64,000 nt of DNA, taken from positions 1-64,000 of the forward strand of contig CBFGUG010000026.1 of the NCBI GenBank assembly GCA_965651905.1. Direction: 5' to 3'. Source of the stretch: SZUA-265 sp965651905 (lineage in GTDB: Bacteria > Myxococcota_A > Polyangia > Polyangiales > Polyangiaceae). Shown piece by piece: positions 1 to 11,700 of the stretch. Position 1 is the stretch's first letter, and every line of letters begins with the position of its first letter. The notes under the pieces were generated by a model. It had not been told where the DNA came from and did no database searches. It was given only the letters and a program-made list of their open reading frames with translations. The translations under genes and the position numbers were made by a program.

Positions 1-17
1 ATAGACGATGCCCATCA

Positions 18-542
18 ATGAGCGAGGAGCCGATTACGCTGAAGGAGGTTCAGCTCCGCCTCGGAGTGCCCCAGCACGTGCTGATCCACCTGTGCGAGAA
101 GGGCGTGATCGAGCCGGACTTCGCGGAGACGTCGGGGAGGGGGAAACGCCGCGAGTTTTCCGAGGGGAACGTCTTCGAGTTCGCACTGGCGCTGGCGCTC
201 CGGCGGTTCGAGGTGCCGGTAGCGACCACGGCGCTCGTGCTCCGCGTGCTCCGGTCGTTCATGCGGGCCGTGACGAGGGCGGCGCCGGGTTTTGAGCTGC
301 CCGGTTCGCTGCTCAGGAGCACGGTATCGCTGGCGCTCTACTTTTATGACGGGGAGTCCTTGGTGCTGAGCGCCCAGGGCGGGGGACTGCCACGGCCGCT
401 CCTGCTTCGAGCCAGGTTTCCACTGACGTCGCGGGCGGCAAGCCTGCAGGTACGGATCGAGAAGGTGAGCGAGCTGCCGAAGAACTACGACACCCGCCTC
501 GAAGTGAACCTCACCCGGATCGCGCGCCGGGTCTTCCAATGA
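18..542 (+). CDS. MerR-like helix-turn-helix protein
   Basis: A 174-residue protein. Its first ~75 residues read like a MerR-type winged HTH (TLKEVQLRLGVPQHVLIHLCEKGVIEP, then a basic GRGKRREFSE wing and a helix rich in Ala/Leu). The C-terminal ~90 residues match no family I recognise. It lies directly upstream of the small ORF and serine recombinase, and the 27-bp palindrome at 552-578 begins 10 bases after its stop. The context therefore suggests it regulates the integration module or directs recombination, which is inference. The reading frame is open to the window edge, so the start (ATG at 18) could lie further upstream. Confidence 0.6.
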   Translation: MSEEPITLKEVQLRLGVPQHVLIHLCEKGVIEPDFAETSGRGKRREFSEGNVFEFALALALRRFEVPVATTALVLRVLRSFMRAVTRAAPGFELPGSLLRSTVSLALYFYDGESLVLSAQGGGLPRPLLLRARFPLTSRAASLQVRIEKVSELPKNYDTRLEVNLTRIARRVFQ

Positions 543-551
543 ACACTTGCA

Positions 552-578
552 CAGATGATAGACACTGTCTATCATCTG
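552..578. promoter_or_regulatory. 27-bp palindromic operator overlapping a promoter
   Basis: The 13-base arm CAGATGATAGACA (552-564) and its exact complement (566-578) flank a single C at 565. TTGCAC (547-552) and TATCAT (570-575) are 17 bases apart and resemble -35 and -10 boxes; the -10 matches 5 of 6 consensus bases, the -35 only 3. The right arm covers the -10, so a bound protein would block the promoter. The MerR-like protein encoded just upstream is the obvious candidate, by inference. The expected transcription start (~582) is next to the ATG at 583. Confidence 0.6.
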
Positions 579-715
579 CATCATGGGCGCGGCAGCAAAG
601 GACCTGCGTAAAGCGGATGACGATTGCATTCTCTCCGACGAGATGATTGCGTTCGCCGATCACCTTGCGGAGCTACTCGCGGCCGAGTTCGCACGCGCCA
701 TGAAGGAGGAGAGCG

Positions 716-2461
<1,746 letters not shown>

Positions 2462-2574
2462 CCTTCAGAGGAATCTCGCCCCGCCGCCCTGAGGGCGCAG
2501 CGATGGGGCCAGCCTTAGTGCTGACGCCTTACGGTTACCAAGACTATCTCACCGTTCGACGGCTCTACTGGTTT

Positions 2575-2607
2575 TTAGGCAGCGAGAGCGATTGCATTGT
2601 CGTTTGC
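2575..2607 (-). other. tmRNA tag-peptide ORF
   Basis: Ten sense codons plus TAA within tmRNA, read from GCA at 2607 down to 2575: ANDNAIALAA. The C-terminal ALAA is the usual ClpXP/ClpAP degradation signal. The central Ala-Ile replaces Glu/Asn-Tyr found in enterobacteria. Confidence 0.93.
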
Positions 2608-2839
2608 AATTGTACGTTGCTCGATTTTGAAATGGTTCGAGCGCCACCGCACGCAGGCAGAATATCAGTCTCCGCGTCGAAACCGATCGCCCCCTTGCTC
2701 CTTTTTCGGTGGGGGATCTCGGTAAGCTTGGTCACCTGGCGAGGGAGCGTCAAGCGGTTTGTCGGTGGGCGCCCTGGGGCCGCTGGTGGGCTGCTTGGTT
2801 GGGCTGTTTGGGGCAGGTGGGGTTTGCTAAACGTTCTGG

Positions 2840-4303
2840 GTGGCGCTCGCTTGGTCGGCATCGAGTCAGTTGACGAGGGTTGCGTTACTCGCGTCGCTTG
2901 CGGCGTGCGCTGGATCCGGAAAGGGGGCGCCCCAAGTGGCGGGAGCGACGGGCACCGCCGTGGTCACGGTGGAGGCGCCGCGCGAGGCGACGCGGGAGAA
3001 TGCGCCTGCTGTATTACACAGAACCGAATCGGGCCTCGTGGACGGGCCGGTCAGCGATCTGATCGAGACGGCTTGGCAAGGGATCGAAGAGCGTAGCGAT
3101 TTGCTCGGTGAACCGCTGGCCGCGCTGGTCAGTGCGGGAGTGCTCGTGAACGATCCGCCACTGGGGCTCGAGTTTCAGTGGCTGGTGACGCGGGAGCGGA
3201 CGCAGCTCTTGCGCTTTACTCAGCGTTCGGAATGGAGTGTTTTGGGGGAACGCAGCAGCGAGCCCCACGGGGACTCGGCGGTGCTGCGCGCGTGTCAGCA
3301 GCAACTCCGTGTGTTGGTGACGCGAGACGCAGATCTCGACGGGGGTTGGTTCGAGCCACTGTCACCCAGCGATCCGCTGGCGCAGCGCTGGCCGCTGCTG
3401 CACTCACGACTATCGGCGCGGCGCAAGCTCGAACTCGAGCCATCCTTCGAGTCGGTACCCACGGTCGCTTCGCTGATGAACGTTTCCGTGGCGTTCATCA
3501 CCGAGCAGCCCAAGGGTGAGTTGCGGGTGGTGGCCGTCACTTCCGAGCATCGAGACACGTTTGCGCCTCAGTTGTTCGTCGACTCTCGGCAGCTCGTGCT
3601 CGGCACGGACGCTTGGAGCCTGAGCAGCGGGCTACCCTCGACCTCCATCACTCCGTGGTTGAATTGGACGATCGACTACGTGGATGCGGGCCGCAGAGGT
3701 GCTGAGCTGCCTACCGGGTACGTCGCGTTTGACGACATCGACCCGCTGCGGCAGTTGTACCGTGAGCGGGACGAGCCGCGGGGGCAGTTGACGGTGGGGC
3801 TGAGCAAAGTTCACCTGCGCTACGTCCTGCCCGCGGGCTCCAAAGGAGCGCCGGGCTTGGAGTTCGAACTGCTGCTCGTGGATGGACGGATAAAAATTAA
3901 TGGTGCAAAAGAGACCAGTCAGGTGCCGAACGGCGAGGGCCTCGCGCCAGAGGCGGCCGCGATGTTCCAGCCGATCGCGGACCAGTTGCGTGATGGCGAC
4001 TACAAGGCATTAGTCGTGACGCCTGCGGACATCGCGTCGATGGAGCGCTTTGTGAACAGGTCCGCGTCGAGCAGCGCTTTGCTCAAGTTGGCGACGGCGG
4101 GCGATCTGGCGAAGTTGCGGCGACTTTTGCGCTCAGTGCCGCGCGAGGGCGGACGGTGGTACGTGGGAGAAACGCAGCACGTCGCACGAGCGCCCGATGG
4201 TCGGGTCTACGGTATCGAAGTGGACGTGGAGGGGCGTGAGCACATGCTCGTCGAAACCCAGCCGCTGTTTCGTATTCAGAAGGTGTCCGATCCGTCGCCG
4301 TGA
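2840..4303 (+). CDS. predicted lipoprotein of unknown function
   Basis: A 487-residue protein with a lipoprotein signal (LTRVALLASLAAC, then Ala-Gly), so it should be exported and lipid-anchored. The body has no family I recognise. It is a mixed alpha/beta sequence with no obvious repeats or catalytic motif and ends in a short beta-rich stretch (GRVYGIEVDVEGREHMLVETQP). The start is uncertain: GTG at 2840 has no clear ribosome site, and TTG at 2870 would give a more compact signal (MTRVALLASLAAC). It stands alone between ssrA, which is divergent, and the next lipoprotein gene. Confidence 0.72.
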   Translation: MALAWSASSQLTRVALLASLAACAGSGKGAPQVAGATGTAVVTVEAPREATRENAPAVLHRTESGLVDGPVSDLIETAWQGIEERSDLLGEPLAALVSAGVLVNDPPLGLEFQWLVTRERTQLLRFTQRSEWSVLGERSSEPHGDSAVLRACQQQLRVLVTRDADLDGGWFEPLSPSDPLAQRWPLLHSRLSARRKLELEPSFESVPTVASLMNVSVAFITEQPKGELRVVAVTSEHRDTFAPQLFVDSRQLVLGTDAWSLSSGLPSTSITPWLNWTIDYVDAGRRGAELPTGYVAFDDIDPLRQLYRERDEPRGQLTVGLSKVHLRYVLPAGSKGAPGLEFELLLVDGRIKINGAKETSQVPNGEGLAPEAAAMFQPIADQLRDGDYKALVVTPADIASMERFVNRSASSSALLKLATAGDLAKLRRLLRSVPREGGRWYVGETQHVARAPDGRVYGIEVDVEGREHMLVETQPLFRIQKVSDPSP

Positions 4304-4816
4304 GCCGTGACGGTTTGGCGAAGTGACGAACGAACGCAAAGCCTGCGTGCAGCTCGCAGAGGGAGCCGCGAGGAGTCTCCACGCGACTTCCCACAGCAAG
4401 AACGTTACGAACGAGCGCGGTTGCCGAGGCGTCGCGTCGAGTCAGTGACCGTGCGGTGTCAGTCGCAGGTGATCGGGTTGTGATTTCTCCTACGCGCTGA
4501 GGCGAGTCACGAAGTTGGTGAAACAGCTGAGCGCGGCATCGCTCGTGACGCAGGGCGCAATCGAGGGTTCGGCTTGGAGCAAGGCTGCGCTCGAACTCGA
4601 TGCTGCAGTGCGACGTAGTTGAGCGCGAGAAGCAGCACCGCGTGACGGCGTCGAACCACACCATCAAAGCAACAAGTGAACCACCAACGCACCGACTCGG
4701 TAACCTATCCGAAGCGTCGCCGGACGCCATTGATGATGTGCTGGCGGCACCTACGTGGTACGCGTGCACCCGCGACGCACTCCTTGGGGGCGTGCGTTGC
4801 AACAACGGAGGAGAGA
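4304..4816. other. 513-bp intergenic region, no gene seen
   Basis: Between two same-direction lipoprotein genes. The open frames here on either strand have no recognisable domain or credible start. It ends with AACGGAGGAGAGA just before the ATG at 4817, a strong ribosome-binding site that fixes the next start. I see no convincing promoter, repeat or terminator. Confidence 0.5.
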
Positions 4817-6778
4817 ATGATGAAGCGACAATCGCTACGCCGATCGATGAGACCATTGATGTCACCCTTCGCGCTGGTTCCGCTGGCGTTGATTCCCCTG
4901 GCGTGTTCGGACGCGGCCGAGCAAGCTGAAGACGGCGCGTTCGAGACGAACGCAGTCCAGCTGGCGGTCGAAGCCGATTGCACCGCGTCGACCTACGAGG
5001 CGGAGACGATGTTTCACTCGGTGGGCGGCGCCACGCCTGGCGGCTGGAACGTTTGGACCAACGGCTACATCAGCACGACCCACGATTTCGAGGGTGGAAC
5101 GACGCAACTGACGGCGGTGGTCGCTGGACAGTCGGGCGGTGGTGCTGCGCCGAACATGGTGATCACCGTTGACGGACAGCAGGTGCATCAGACTGCCGTG
5201 GGGTCGTCGTCGTGGACGCCGTACAACGTGACCTTCGAGGCGGAAGCGGGTGAGCAAGAAGTTCGCATCTACTTCACCAACGACTATTACTTCGGTGGGC
5301 AGGACCGTAACCTGCTGGTCGACAAGCTGACCATCGGCTGCGGCACGGGCTTGTGCGGCAACGGCGCGGTCGACCCGGGCGAAGAGTGTGATGACGGCAG
5401 CCAAACCAGCGCGGACAGCTGCAAGCTGGACTGCACCTGGAACGTCTGTGGTGATGGCGTGCTGTACACATTGCTGACTGACGTGAACAACCCGAACGCA
5501 CTCGAAGCTTGCGACGACGGCAACGGCGAAGATGGCGACGCTTGCACCAACGCGTGCACGGTTGCCGAGTGCGGCGATGGCATCGTGCACGAGGGCGTCG
5601 AAGAATGTGACGATGGTAACGAGGACGACGATGACGCGTGCAGCAATAGCTGTGAAGCCAACGGCGAGTGTGGTGATGGCGTCGTCGACGAAGGTGAAGC
5701 GTGTGATGACGGCAACGACGTCGAGACCGACGATTGTCTCGCCACGTGTGAAGTCGCCGCGTGCGGTGACGGATACACGCAAGAAGGCGAAGAGGAGTGC
5801 GACGACGGTAACTCAATCGACGACGACGCGTGTGCCAACGACTGCACCATCAACGAAGCAGACACCTGCGGCAACGGCAGCGCCGACGCGGGTGAAGAGT
5901 GTGACGACGGCAACGACGATGACACCGACAGCTGCACCACGGAGTGCCTGTTCAACGCTTGCGGCGACGGCTACCCCTACCTGAACGCCAACCAGGAAGG
6001 GAACCCGAACCCACTCGAAGAATGTGACGACGGCAACGAAATCGACGACGATGCCTGCAGCAACACCTGCGAGATCAACAGCTACTGCGGCGACGGCATC
6101 ATCGACGATGGTGAGGAGTGTGACGACGGCAACGATGTCGACACCGACGGTTGCACGAGCGAGTGCGCGACCGCCGCGTGCGGCGACGGCATCGTTTACG
6201 CGGGCGTCGAGGAGTGTGACGATGGGAATACCGTCGACGACGACGCGTGTAGCAATACCTGCGAGGTCAACGGCTTCTGCGGGGACGGCAACCTCGACGA
6301 AGGTGAAGAGTGTGATGATGCCAACGACGTCGACACTGACGCTTGCACGAGCGAGTGTTTGGCGGCCGTCTGCGGCGATGGCTTCGTGTACGAGGGAACG
6401 GAAGAGTGCGACGACGGCAACGAGGATGCGGGCGATGGCTGTGACGCCTCCTGTTTGCTCGAGGCCGAGCCGACGGCTAGCGCTACGCTCAGCTTCACCA
6501 ACACGTGGCCCACGGGTTACTGCGTGACGCTCGACGTGACGAACGAGTCTGACGCCGCCACGACGAGTTGGACGGCGGCTATCGAATTGAACGGCGCCAC
6601 CATCTATACCCAGTGGAACGGCAACTTCAGTGGCAACTCGGGCGAAGTAAACATCACGCCCGTCGGTTGGAACTCGGTGATCGCTGCAGGCGGGACCAAC
6701 AGCTCGGTGGGCTTCTGCGCCAATCGTGCGGTGGGCGGTCCGGATCCCGGGGTCGTGAGCGCCGAGGGCGTGTTCTGA
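4817..6778 (+). CDS. lipoprotein with CBM60-like, DUF4215 x11 and CBM2 domains
   Basis: 653 residues from ATG 4817, chosen because GGAGGAGAG sits 4-10 bases upstream; the longer open frame has no signal peptide at its start. The signal ends in a lipobox (LIPLAC, then Ser). A carbohydrate-binding module follows (about residues 40-170: YEAETMF, GGWNVWTNGYI, NLLVDKLTIGC) and resembles the CBM60 xylan-binding type. Eleven Cys-rich, very acidic DUF4215 repeats (CGDG, then EECDDGN, then two Cys) form a ~370-residue stalk. The C-terminal ~100 residues are CBM2-like (VTLDVTNESD, TQWNGNFSG, VGWNSVIAAGG). No catalytic domain is present. The protein is probably a surface-displayed polysaccharide binder. 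It is convergent with the GNAT gene. Confidence 0.85.
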   Translation: MMKRQSLRRSMRPLMSPFALVPLALIPLACSDAAEQAEDGAFETNAVQLAVEADCTASTYEAETMFHSVGGATPGGWNVWTNGYISTTHDFEGGTTQLTAVVAGQSGGGAAPNMVITVDGQQVHQTAVGSSSWTPYNVTFEAEAGEQEVRIYFTNDYYFGGQDRNLLVDKLTIGCGTGLCGNGAVDPGEECDDGSQTSADSCKLDCTWNVCGDGVLYTLLTDVNNPNALEACDDGNGEDGDACTNACTVAECGDGIVHEGVEECDDGNEDDDDACSNSCEANGECGDGVVDEGEACDDGNDVETDDCLATCEVAACGDGYTQEGEEECDDGNSIDDDACANDCTINEADTCGNGSADAGEECDDGNDDDTDSCTTECLFNACGDGYPYLNANQEGNPNPLEECDDGNEIDDDACSNTCEINSYCGDGIIDDGEECDDGNDVDTDGCTSECATAACGDGIVYAGVEECDDGNTVDDDACSNTCEVNGFCGDGNLDEGEECDDANDVDTDACTSECLAAVCGDGFVYEGTEECDDGNEDAGDGCDASCLLEAEPTASATLSFTNTWPTGYCVTLDVTNESDAATTSWTAAIELNGATIYTQWNGNFSGNSGEVNITPVGWNSVIAAGGTNSSVGFCANRAVGGPDPGVVSAEGVF

Positions 6779-6833
6779 GCAGCACGTGCGAAGGGCTCGT
6801 GAGCAACTGAGATTGCTAGCGTGCCGAACGCCG

Positions 6834-6861
6834 AAGGGCCGTCTCGATAGAGGCGGCCTTT
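6834..6861. terminator. bidirectional hairpin terminator
   Basis: A 12-bp stem (6834-6845 with 6850-6861) has a GATA loop and two G-U pairs. It lies between the convergent CBM lipoprotein and GNAT genes. It starts with AA and ends with TTT, so it could serve both directions, although neither strand has a long U run. Confidence 0.65.
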
Positions 6862-6889
6862 CGTGCGTCAGGCGTCCATTTGGATGCTG

Positions 6890-7747
6890 CTATTCTCGTC
6901 GGAATAGTACTTCGGCGGTTTCGCCCACCTGCTCGAAGCCGATGGCGGTGTAAATCCCCGTCGAGGTGGCGTTGGAGAGCTCGGCAAATAGCGTGCAGTA
7001 ACGTTTTCCTTCGTCGAGGAGCAGCTGGCACAGCGAGGCGACGCAGTTGGACGCGTAACCGCGCCCTCGTTGCTCGCTCGGGGTGTACACGAAGCTGATG
7101 GCCGCCGTCTCGTCGGTTTCGCGGTTGCGCAGTGCCACCGAGACGGGCAACCCCTGTAGGTCGAGCCAGAAGTACAACTTGCGGTCCCCGATGCGTCTCT
7201 TGGCGTTTTCGTGGGGATCGCCCATGGGGTCGTGCATGTGCACGTCGCGACGGAAACCGATGTCGAAGTCTGCCGCGACCGCCAGGTGTTCTGTTCCCGC
7301 CAGCACTAGACGGCCCGGCGCGGGTTTGGGAGGGTTGACACGTTCGAGGCGGTAGAGGCCCATGGGCGAGCCATCCACGCACTCCACCCCGCACAGCTGC
7401 GCGTATTTGGTGGCAAAGGCGTGAACTGCTTCGGGTGGCCCCGTCACGGCGGGTACGGGTCGTTCACTCAAAGCCAGTATCTCGGCAAACGCGTGCGCGA
7501 CGTGGTCGGGCATGCGGGTGAGCACAGGCTTGCGATGGCCGAACTGGAGAAACACGCCGAGCATTTCGTCTGCGTCGTCGTAGGCTGCAGCGAGTAACGC
7601 CGCTGAGGCTTGGCTCGGGTCTGCTTCGAGCAGTCGGATCAGCCCGAGCTGTAGGTCGTACAGGGGGGCGGCGCGCCGCAGGAACGGTCCCACTTGCTCG
7701 GCGAACGCCGCAGCGTCCGTCCAGCGTTCGACTCGCAACTTGGACAT
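6890..7747 (-). CDS. GNAT-family N-acetyltransferase
   Basis: 285 residues from the ATG at 7747 (MSKLRVERW). The longer open frame upstream is antisense to phzF and is discarded. The C-terminal half is a GNAT fold. The acetyl-CoA loop is EQRGRGYASN, preceded by beta-strand ISFVYTP and followed by a helix, and the end has IYTAIGFEQVGE. The N-terminal half (1-~140) is a helical region seen in some two-part GNATs. The substrate is unknown. The gene is divergent from the PhzF-like gene with 85 bp between the starts, so they may share control. Confidence 0.82.
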   Translation of the reverse strand: MSKLRVERWTDAAAFAEQVGPFLRRAAPLYDLQLGLIRLLEADPSQASAALLAAAYDDADEMLGVFLQFGHRKPVLTRMPDHVAHAFAEILALSERPVPAVTGPPEAVHAFATKYAQLCGVECVDGSPMGLYRLERVNPPKPAPGRLVLAGTEHLAVAADFDIGFRRDVHMHDPMGDPHENAKRRIGDRKLYFWLDLQGLPVSVALRNRETDETAAISFVYTPSEQRGRGYASNCVASLCQLLLDEGKRYCTLFAELSNATSTGIYTAIGFEQVGETAEVLFRRE

Positions 7748-7832
7748 CCAAACGAATGTAGTACCCCGACAACCTGGTAACAATTGGGTCCTCGAACTTG
7801 CGCTCGTCGCGTGTCCGCCACATAAACCGCCC

Positions 7833-8789
7833 ATGCAACATCCGTCCGCCTCGGCAGCCGGGCCGCGTCGCGTCGAATACGTCGACGTCTTCACCCAGGT
7901 TCCCTGCCTAGGTAACCCGGTTGCCGTCGTGCTCGGCGCGGACGGCATGACCAGCGTGCAGATGCAACAGTTCGCCGCTTGGACGAACTTGAGCGAAACC
8001 ACGTTCGTGACTAGCCCAGCGTCTTTCGGAGTCGAGGGGTCTGGCGCCGTGGTCGACGAGTCGATGGCGGCGGGCGGCGCGGCGGCGGCGGTACCCACCG
8101 CGTACACACTGCGCATCTTCACGCCGCGTTCGGAGCTGCTGTTCGCTGGTCATCCGACTATCGGCACCGCCACCTTGCTGTTGCAACTCGGTGTGGTTCG
8201 CGCCGAAGGCGGCAAGTTGACGCAACATTGCGGCATCGGTCCCGTGCCGCTCGAAGTTGACGACGGCGTCGTTTACGCACAGATCGCGCAGCGGGCAGTG
8301 ACGCGTCTCGACGTTGATCTCTCGGCTGTCTTTGGGGGTGTGGCGCTCGATTCCCCGATGAGCATCGACGTCGGGCCGGTCTGGGTGGTGGCTCGCGTGA
8401 GCCAGGGCGCGCGTCAGCTGCACGAGCTGTCACCCGACTTGGCGGCCATCGTCGAGATCGAAAAACGTCTGGGCGCGGTTGGCATCACGCTCTATGCCGT
8501 CGAAGACGACGGGGTGTTCGTGCGCAGTTTCGCGCCTGGCAGTGGCATTGCCGAAGATCCCGTGTGCGGTAGCGGCAACGGCGCCGTGGCGATTCACCTG
8601 CGTGAGATCGGACGAACCCCCGCGGGCGGCGCGTACCTCTCACGTCAAGGGCGCTGCGTCGGGCGTGATGGTTACGTCCGCGTGCGCTGGCGCGGCGAGC
8701 GTCTGCAAGTGGGCGGTCACGCGACGCGTGTGGTGAGCGGTCAGTTCTTACACGCGCGAAACGCGCCGTCGATGCCTTCGCTGGTTTGA
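7833..8789 (+). CDS. PhzF-family isomerase/epimerase-like protein
   Basis: 318 residues from ATG 7833; an upstream in-frame ATG at 7740 would put non-conserved sequence before the family start. Family signatures are VDVFTQVPCLGNPVAVVL at the N-terminus, LSETTFV (the Glu is the acid/base position in PhzF), PRSELLFAGHPTIGTA, and FAPGSGIAEDPVCGSGNGAVA in the second half. The two-lobed diaminopimelate-epimerase fold is expected in the cytoplasm. No phenazine genes are nearby, so the substrate is unknown. The last ~12 residues overlap the convergent gene by 49 bp. Confidence 0.9.
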   Translation: MQHPSASAAGPRRVEYVDVFTQVPCLGNPVAVVLGADGMTSVQMQQFAAWTNLSETTFVTSPASFGVEGSGAVVDESMAAGGAAAAVPTAYTLRIFTPRSELLFAGHPTIGTATLLLQLGVVRAEGGKLTQHCGIGPVPLEVDDGVVYAQIAQRAVTRLDVDLSAVFGGVALDSPMSIDVGPVWVVARVSQGARQLHELSPDLAAIVEIEKRLGAVGITLYAVEDDGVFVRSFAPGSGIAEDPVCGSGNGAVAIHLREIGRTPAGGAYLSRQGRCVGRDGYVRVRWRGERLQVGGHATRVVSGQFLHARNAPSMPSLV

Positions 8790-11700
8790 ATCGTGCCCTC
8801 GTAACAGAGCGCCTCGACCAGCGCGCCCGAGAATTCGATCCACTCGTCGCCGCCTTGCGCGCCTTCGATGAACATCTCCAGGCTGCCGTCGCCGTTTGGC
8901 TGGGTCCAAGTGCCCGTAGCGGCGGGCTCTAGGCTAATCAGTGTGCCGTCGTCGTTGAGCACCAAACTCGCATAGGACAGTGACCCGGGAACACACTCGG
9001 CGTAACTCTGCACGCCAAAACAGTCGTTGGCGTCGATCGTTTGCGGGAAGAGCAGCTCGGGGGCAGGGCCGCAGCTGCCTGCCGTACAGATGTCCGTCGG
9101 GCCGCAGCGTGTGCCGTCGAGCACGTCGCGGCTTTCGCACTGCCCGCGGCTCGCGTCGCAGCGTTCGATGCTGCATTCGCTGAGCCCCGTGCAGCTGGGC
9201 GCCGCGTCCGTCGCGCAGCGGCCAGCTTCCGCGCAGCCACAGCGGCCGAGCTGATCCGTGCGCGCGATGAAGGCGCTGCTGCTGCCGTCCAGCTCCGCGA
9301 TGTTCGCGCCGAGTACCCAGCCGAACTCGGGAGCGGCGGCGAGTGCCACGCCGCGGCTTGCTTCCGCATCGATGCCTACGTCGACGGGCAGGCGTTCTGT
9401 CAGGTGAACGGCCCCCGCGTCGATGCGATACAAGCTAGCGTCCTCAGCCAGCAGCCCCAGCAGACCTAGGGCGTCGTTAGCCAGCGCCACGGGGCGCACT
9501 CCAGACAGCGGAGTCGAAGACGACAACACGCCATTCGGGTCGTAGCGATTCAGCAGCCCTCCGCTGCCATTGACGACGGCAACTAACACGCTGCCGTCCG
9601 CTTCCACGTGGGCATCGACGGCGAACAACGAAGGGCTAGCCAGCGTTTGCTCGTGGCTCCAGAGCTCTTCGCCCGCGCTGCTCACCCGAGCGACCCAGCT
9701 GGTGGCGCCGGGCGCGAGCTCATCTCCGCCGAAGATTAGAATGTCTGAACTGCCAGGGATGACGACCGCGCCGAGTGCTTGCCGAGACGCAGGGTGGGTG
9801 TAGTTCACGACCGACAGCGGGGCGCCTGCAGCGTTCACCTCCGCGATCCACACGTCGGCATCTTCAGCGGCGGCGCTTTGCAGATTGCCGACGAGGTGTC
9901 GCTGTCCCTCGCCCGCAATTGCCGCAACCACGTCGCTCAGGTTCGTGACTTCGATGCTGGCTTGGCTCAGCGTGGTGCCTTCGGCAGACACGACCCAGGT
10001 GCCTACCAGTGGGGCACTCTCGCCGCTCAACACGGCTGCGGCTAGGATGCGATCACCCATGCCGAGCAGGACGTCGAAGCTCGGCTCGAGTGCGTCGGGC
10101 GGAGCTTGCCACTCCCACAACACGCGCCCCGCTCGGCCCAAACCCGCCAGCCAAGCGCTCGTGTGTCGTCCGCCGAGCACGAGGCTTGCCGTCTCCAGGG
10201 TTGGGCTCGGTGATGTATCGAGGCTGACCAACGTGCTCAGCGTCACACCGCCAGCTGGCGAGATGAAGCGTTCGTACAAGCGCTGGCTACCTTCGCGGCA
10301 GTTCGCTTGGTCGTCGCTGAACATCGCCGAGCCCGCGTTGTTGCCGCCTGCGCGACTGAAACCCGTCGCGAAGCCCGATGCACGTGTCGCCACGCGCACC
10401 AGTTCGCTGCTTTGGATGGTCACCAGCTGCACGCCCGAGCTGCCTTCGGTGTCGAGCACGGGCCCCGCCACACACGTCTCGAGGCTGACCTTTTCGTCGA
10501 GGGTGAGTGTCGGCTCCGCCGCGGGATCGCTCACTGCTCGCAGGCGCCACGAACCTTCGCTGGGCGAGTCGTCACGTCCGGGGAGCCAATGACTGCCGCC
10601 GCTGGTGAGCACGCCGTCGCCGGTGAGCGCCAGTGACGTGACGTTTTCCTCCAAGGAATGAGCGAACCACAGTGCGCCGTCCGAGAGCTTCCACGCCGCG
10701 AGCCACCCGTCGCCGCCCGTCGCCAGAACGCCACCGTCACACCACCAATGGGAGCCACCCGAACGATCGCCACACTCTTCCGTGGCGACCAACGGCGCGC
10801 GGATGGCGTCGGGGGTGATGATCACGTTTCCGAGCAGTGCGAGCGTGCCGCTTTCGAGATCGAGCTGGTAACGCGCCAGAGCATCGGAGCCTGCGGCGAC
10901 GAGCAGCGTCTCCGACCCGTCTGGGGCGCCTGCCGTGAGCTGCTCGGCGCTCGGAGGTAACGTTGCGATCTGCTCGACGGCTGGCAGCTCGACGGATGCA
11001 CCGCCGAGTACGGCGAGAGCGCCTTCTCCCGTTTGAACGAGGGCGATGTGGTCTTCCGCGCCGATCACCCAGTGGGATCCGCCGCTCTGGGCTCGTGCGG
11101 GAGTCGCCGTGGGGCGCGTCGCGAGCTCGGCGCGGTCGAGCTCTGTGCCGTCCGCGAACGCGAGCAAACGCAGCTCGCCGCTTGCGTCCAGTGTCGTGCT
11201 CGCGAGCAACCAGCCGTGTTCGGTGGGCACTGCCGCTTCACACTCGCGCGCGGAGATTTCGACTGCCCAGCGCGTCTGTCCCGCGTCGTCGACGGCGCGA
11301 ACGCTGCACGTCTCGCCGTCAGCGCCTGAGACGACGAAGCCAGGTGCCGCCGGATCGGCAACTGGACGGTTTGGTATGAACTCCGTGGTCCAGGTGAGTG
11401 CTGGGTCGAGAGATTCGCCGTGCAGGGGTGTCAGCCACAGGCCCTCGGTGTCGACCAACGCCACCTGGTCGTAAGCTAACGCGGGTGGTAACCACGCGCA
11501 CTGTGGTAAACTGCGCGCGACTTGGCTGGAGGCGTCATCAGTTGCCGCGCCGCCCTCGGTGCCACTCTCGTCGGTGTTGGTGTCGTCGACCGCGCCGTCG
11601 CTTTCCCGATCATCGACAGGGGGGCCGCCCTCAGAGGCGTCATCGTGGGCGGAGCCCTCGGGTTGCTGGGAGGTGTCGTCAGTGAGCGCTTCGCGCGGCA

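Noticed and set aside
4083..4865. 260-codon minus-strand frame across the intergenic region
   Set aside because: It is antisense to two plus-strand genes at its ends, Arg/Ser/Pro-rich without domains, and has no plausible start or neighbour relation.
5274..5955. Long minus-strand frames antisense to the DUF4215 repeats
   Set aside because: Repetitive Cys/Asp codons give open antisense frames automatically; no independent signal.
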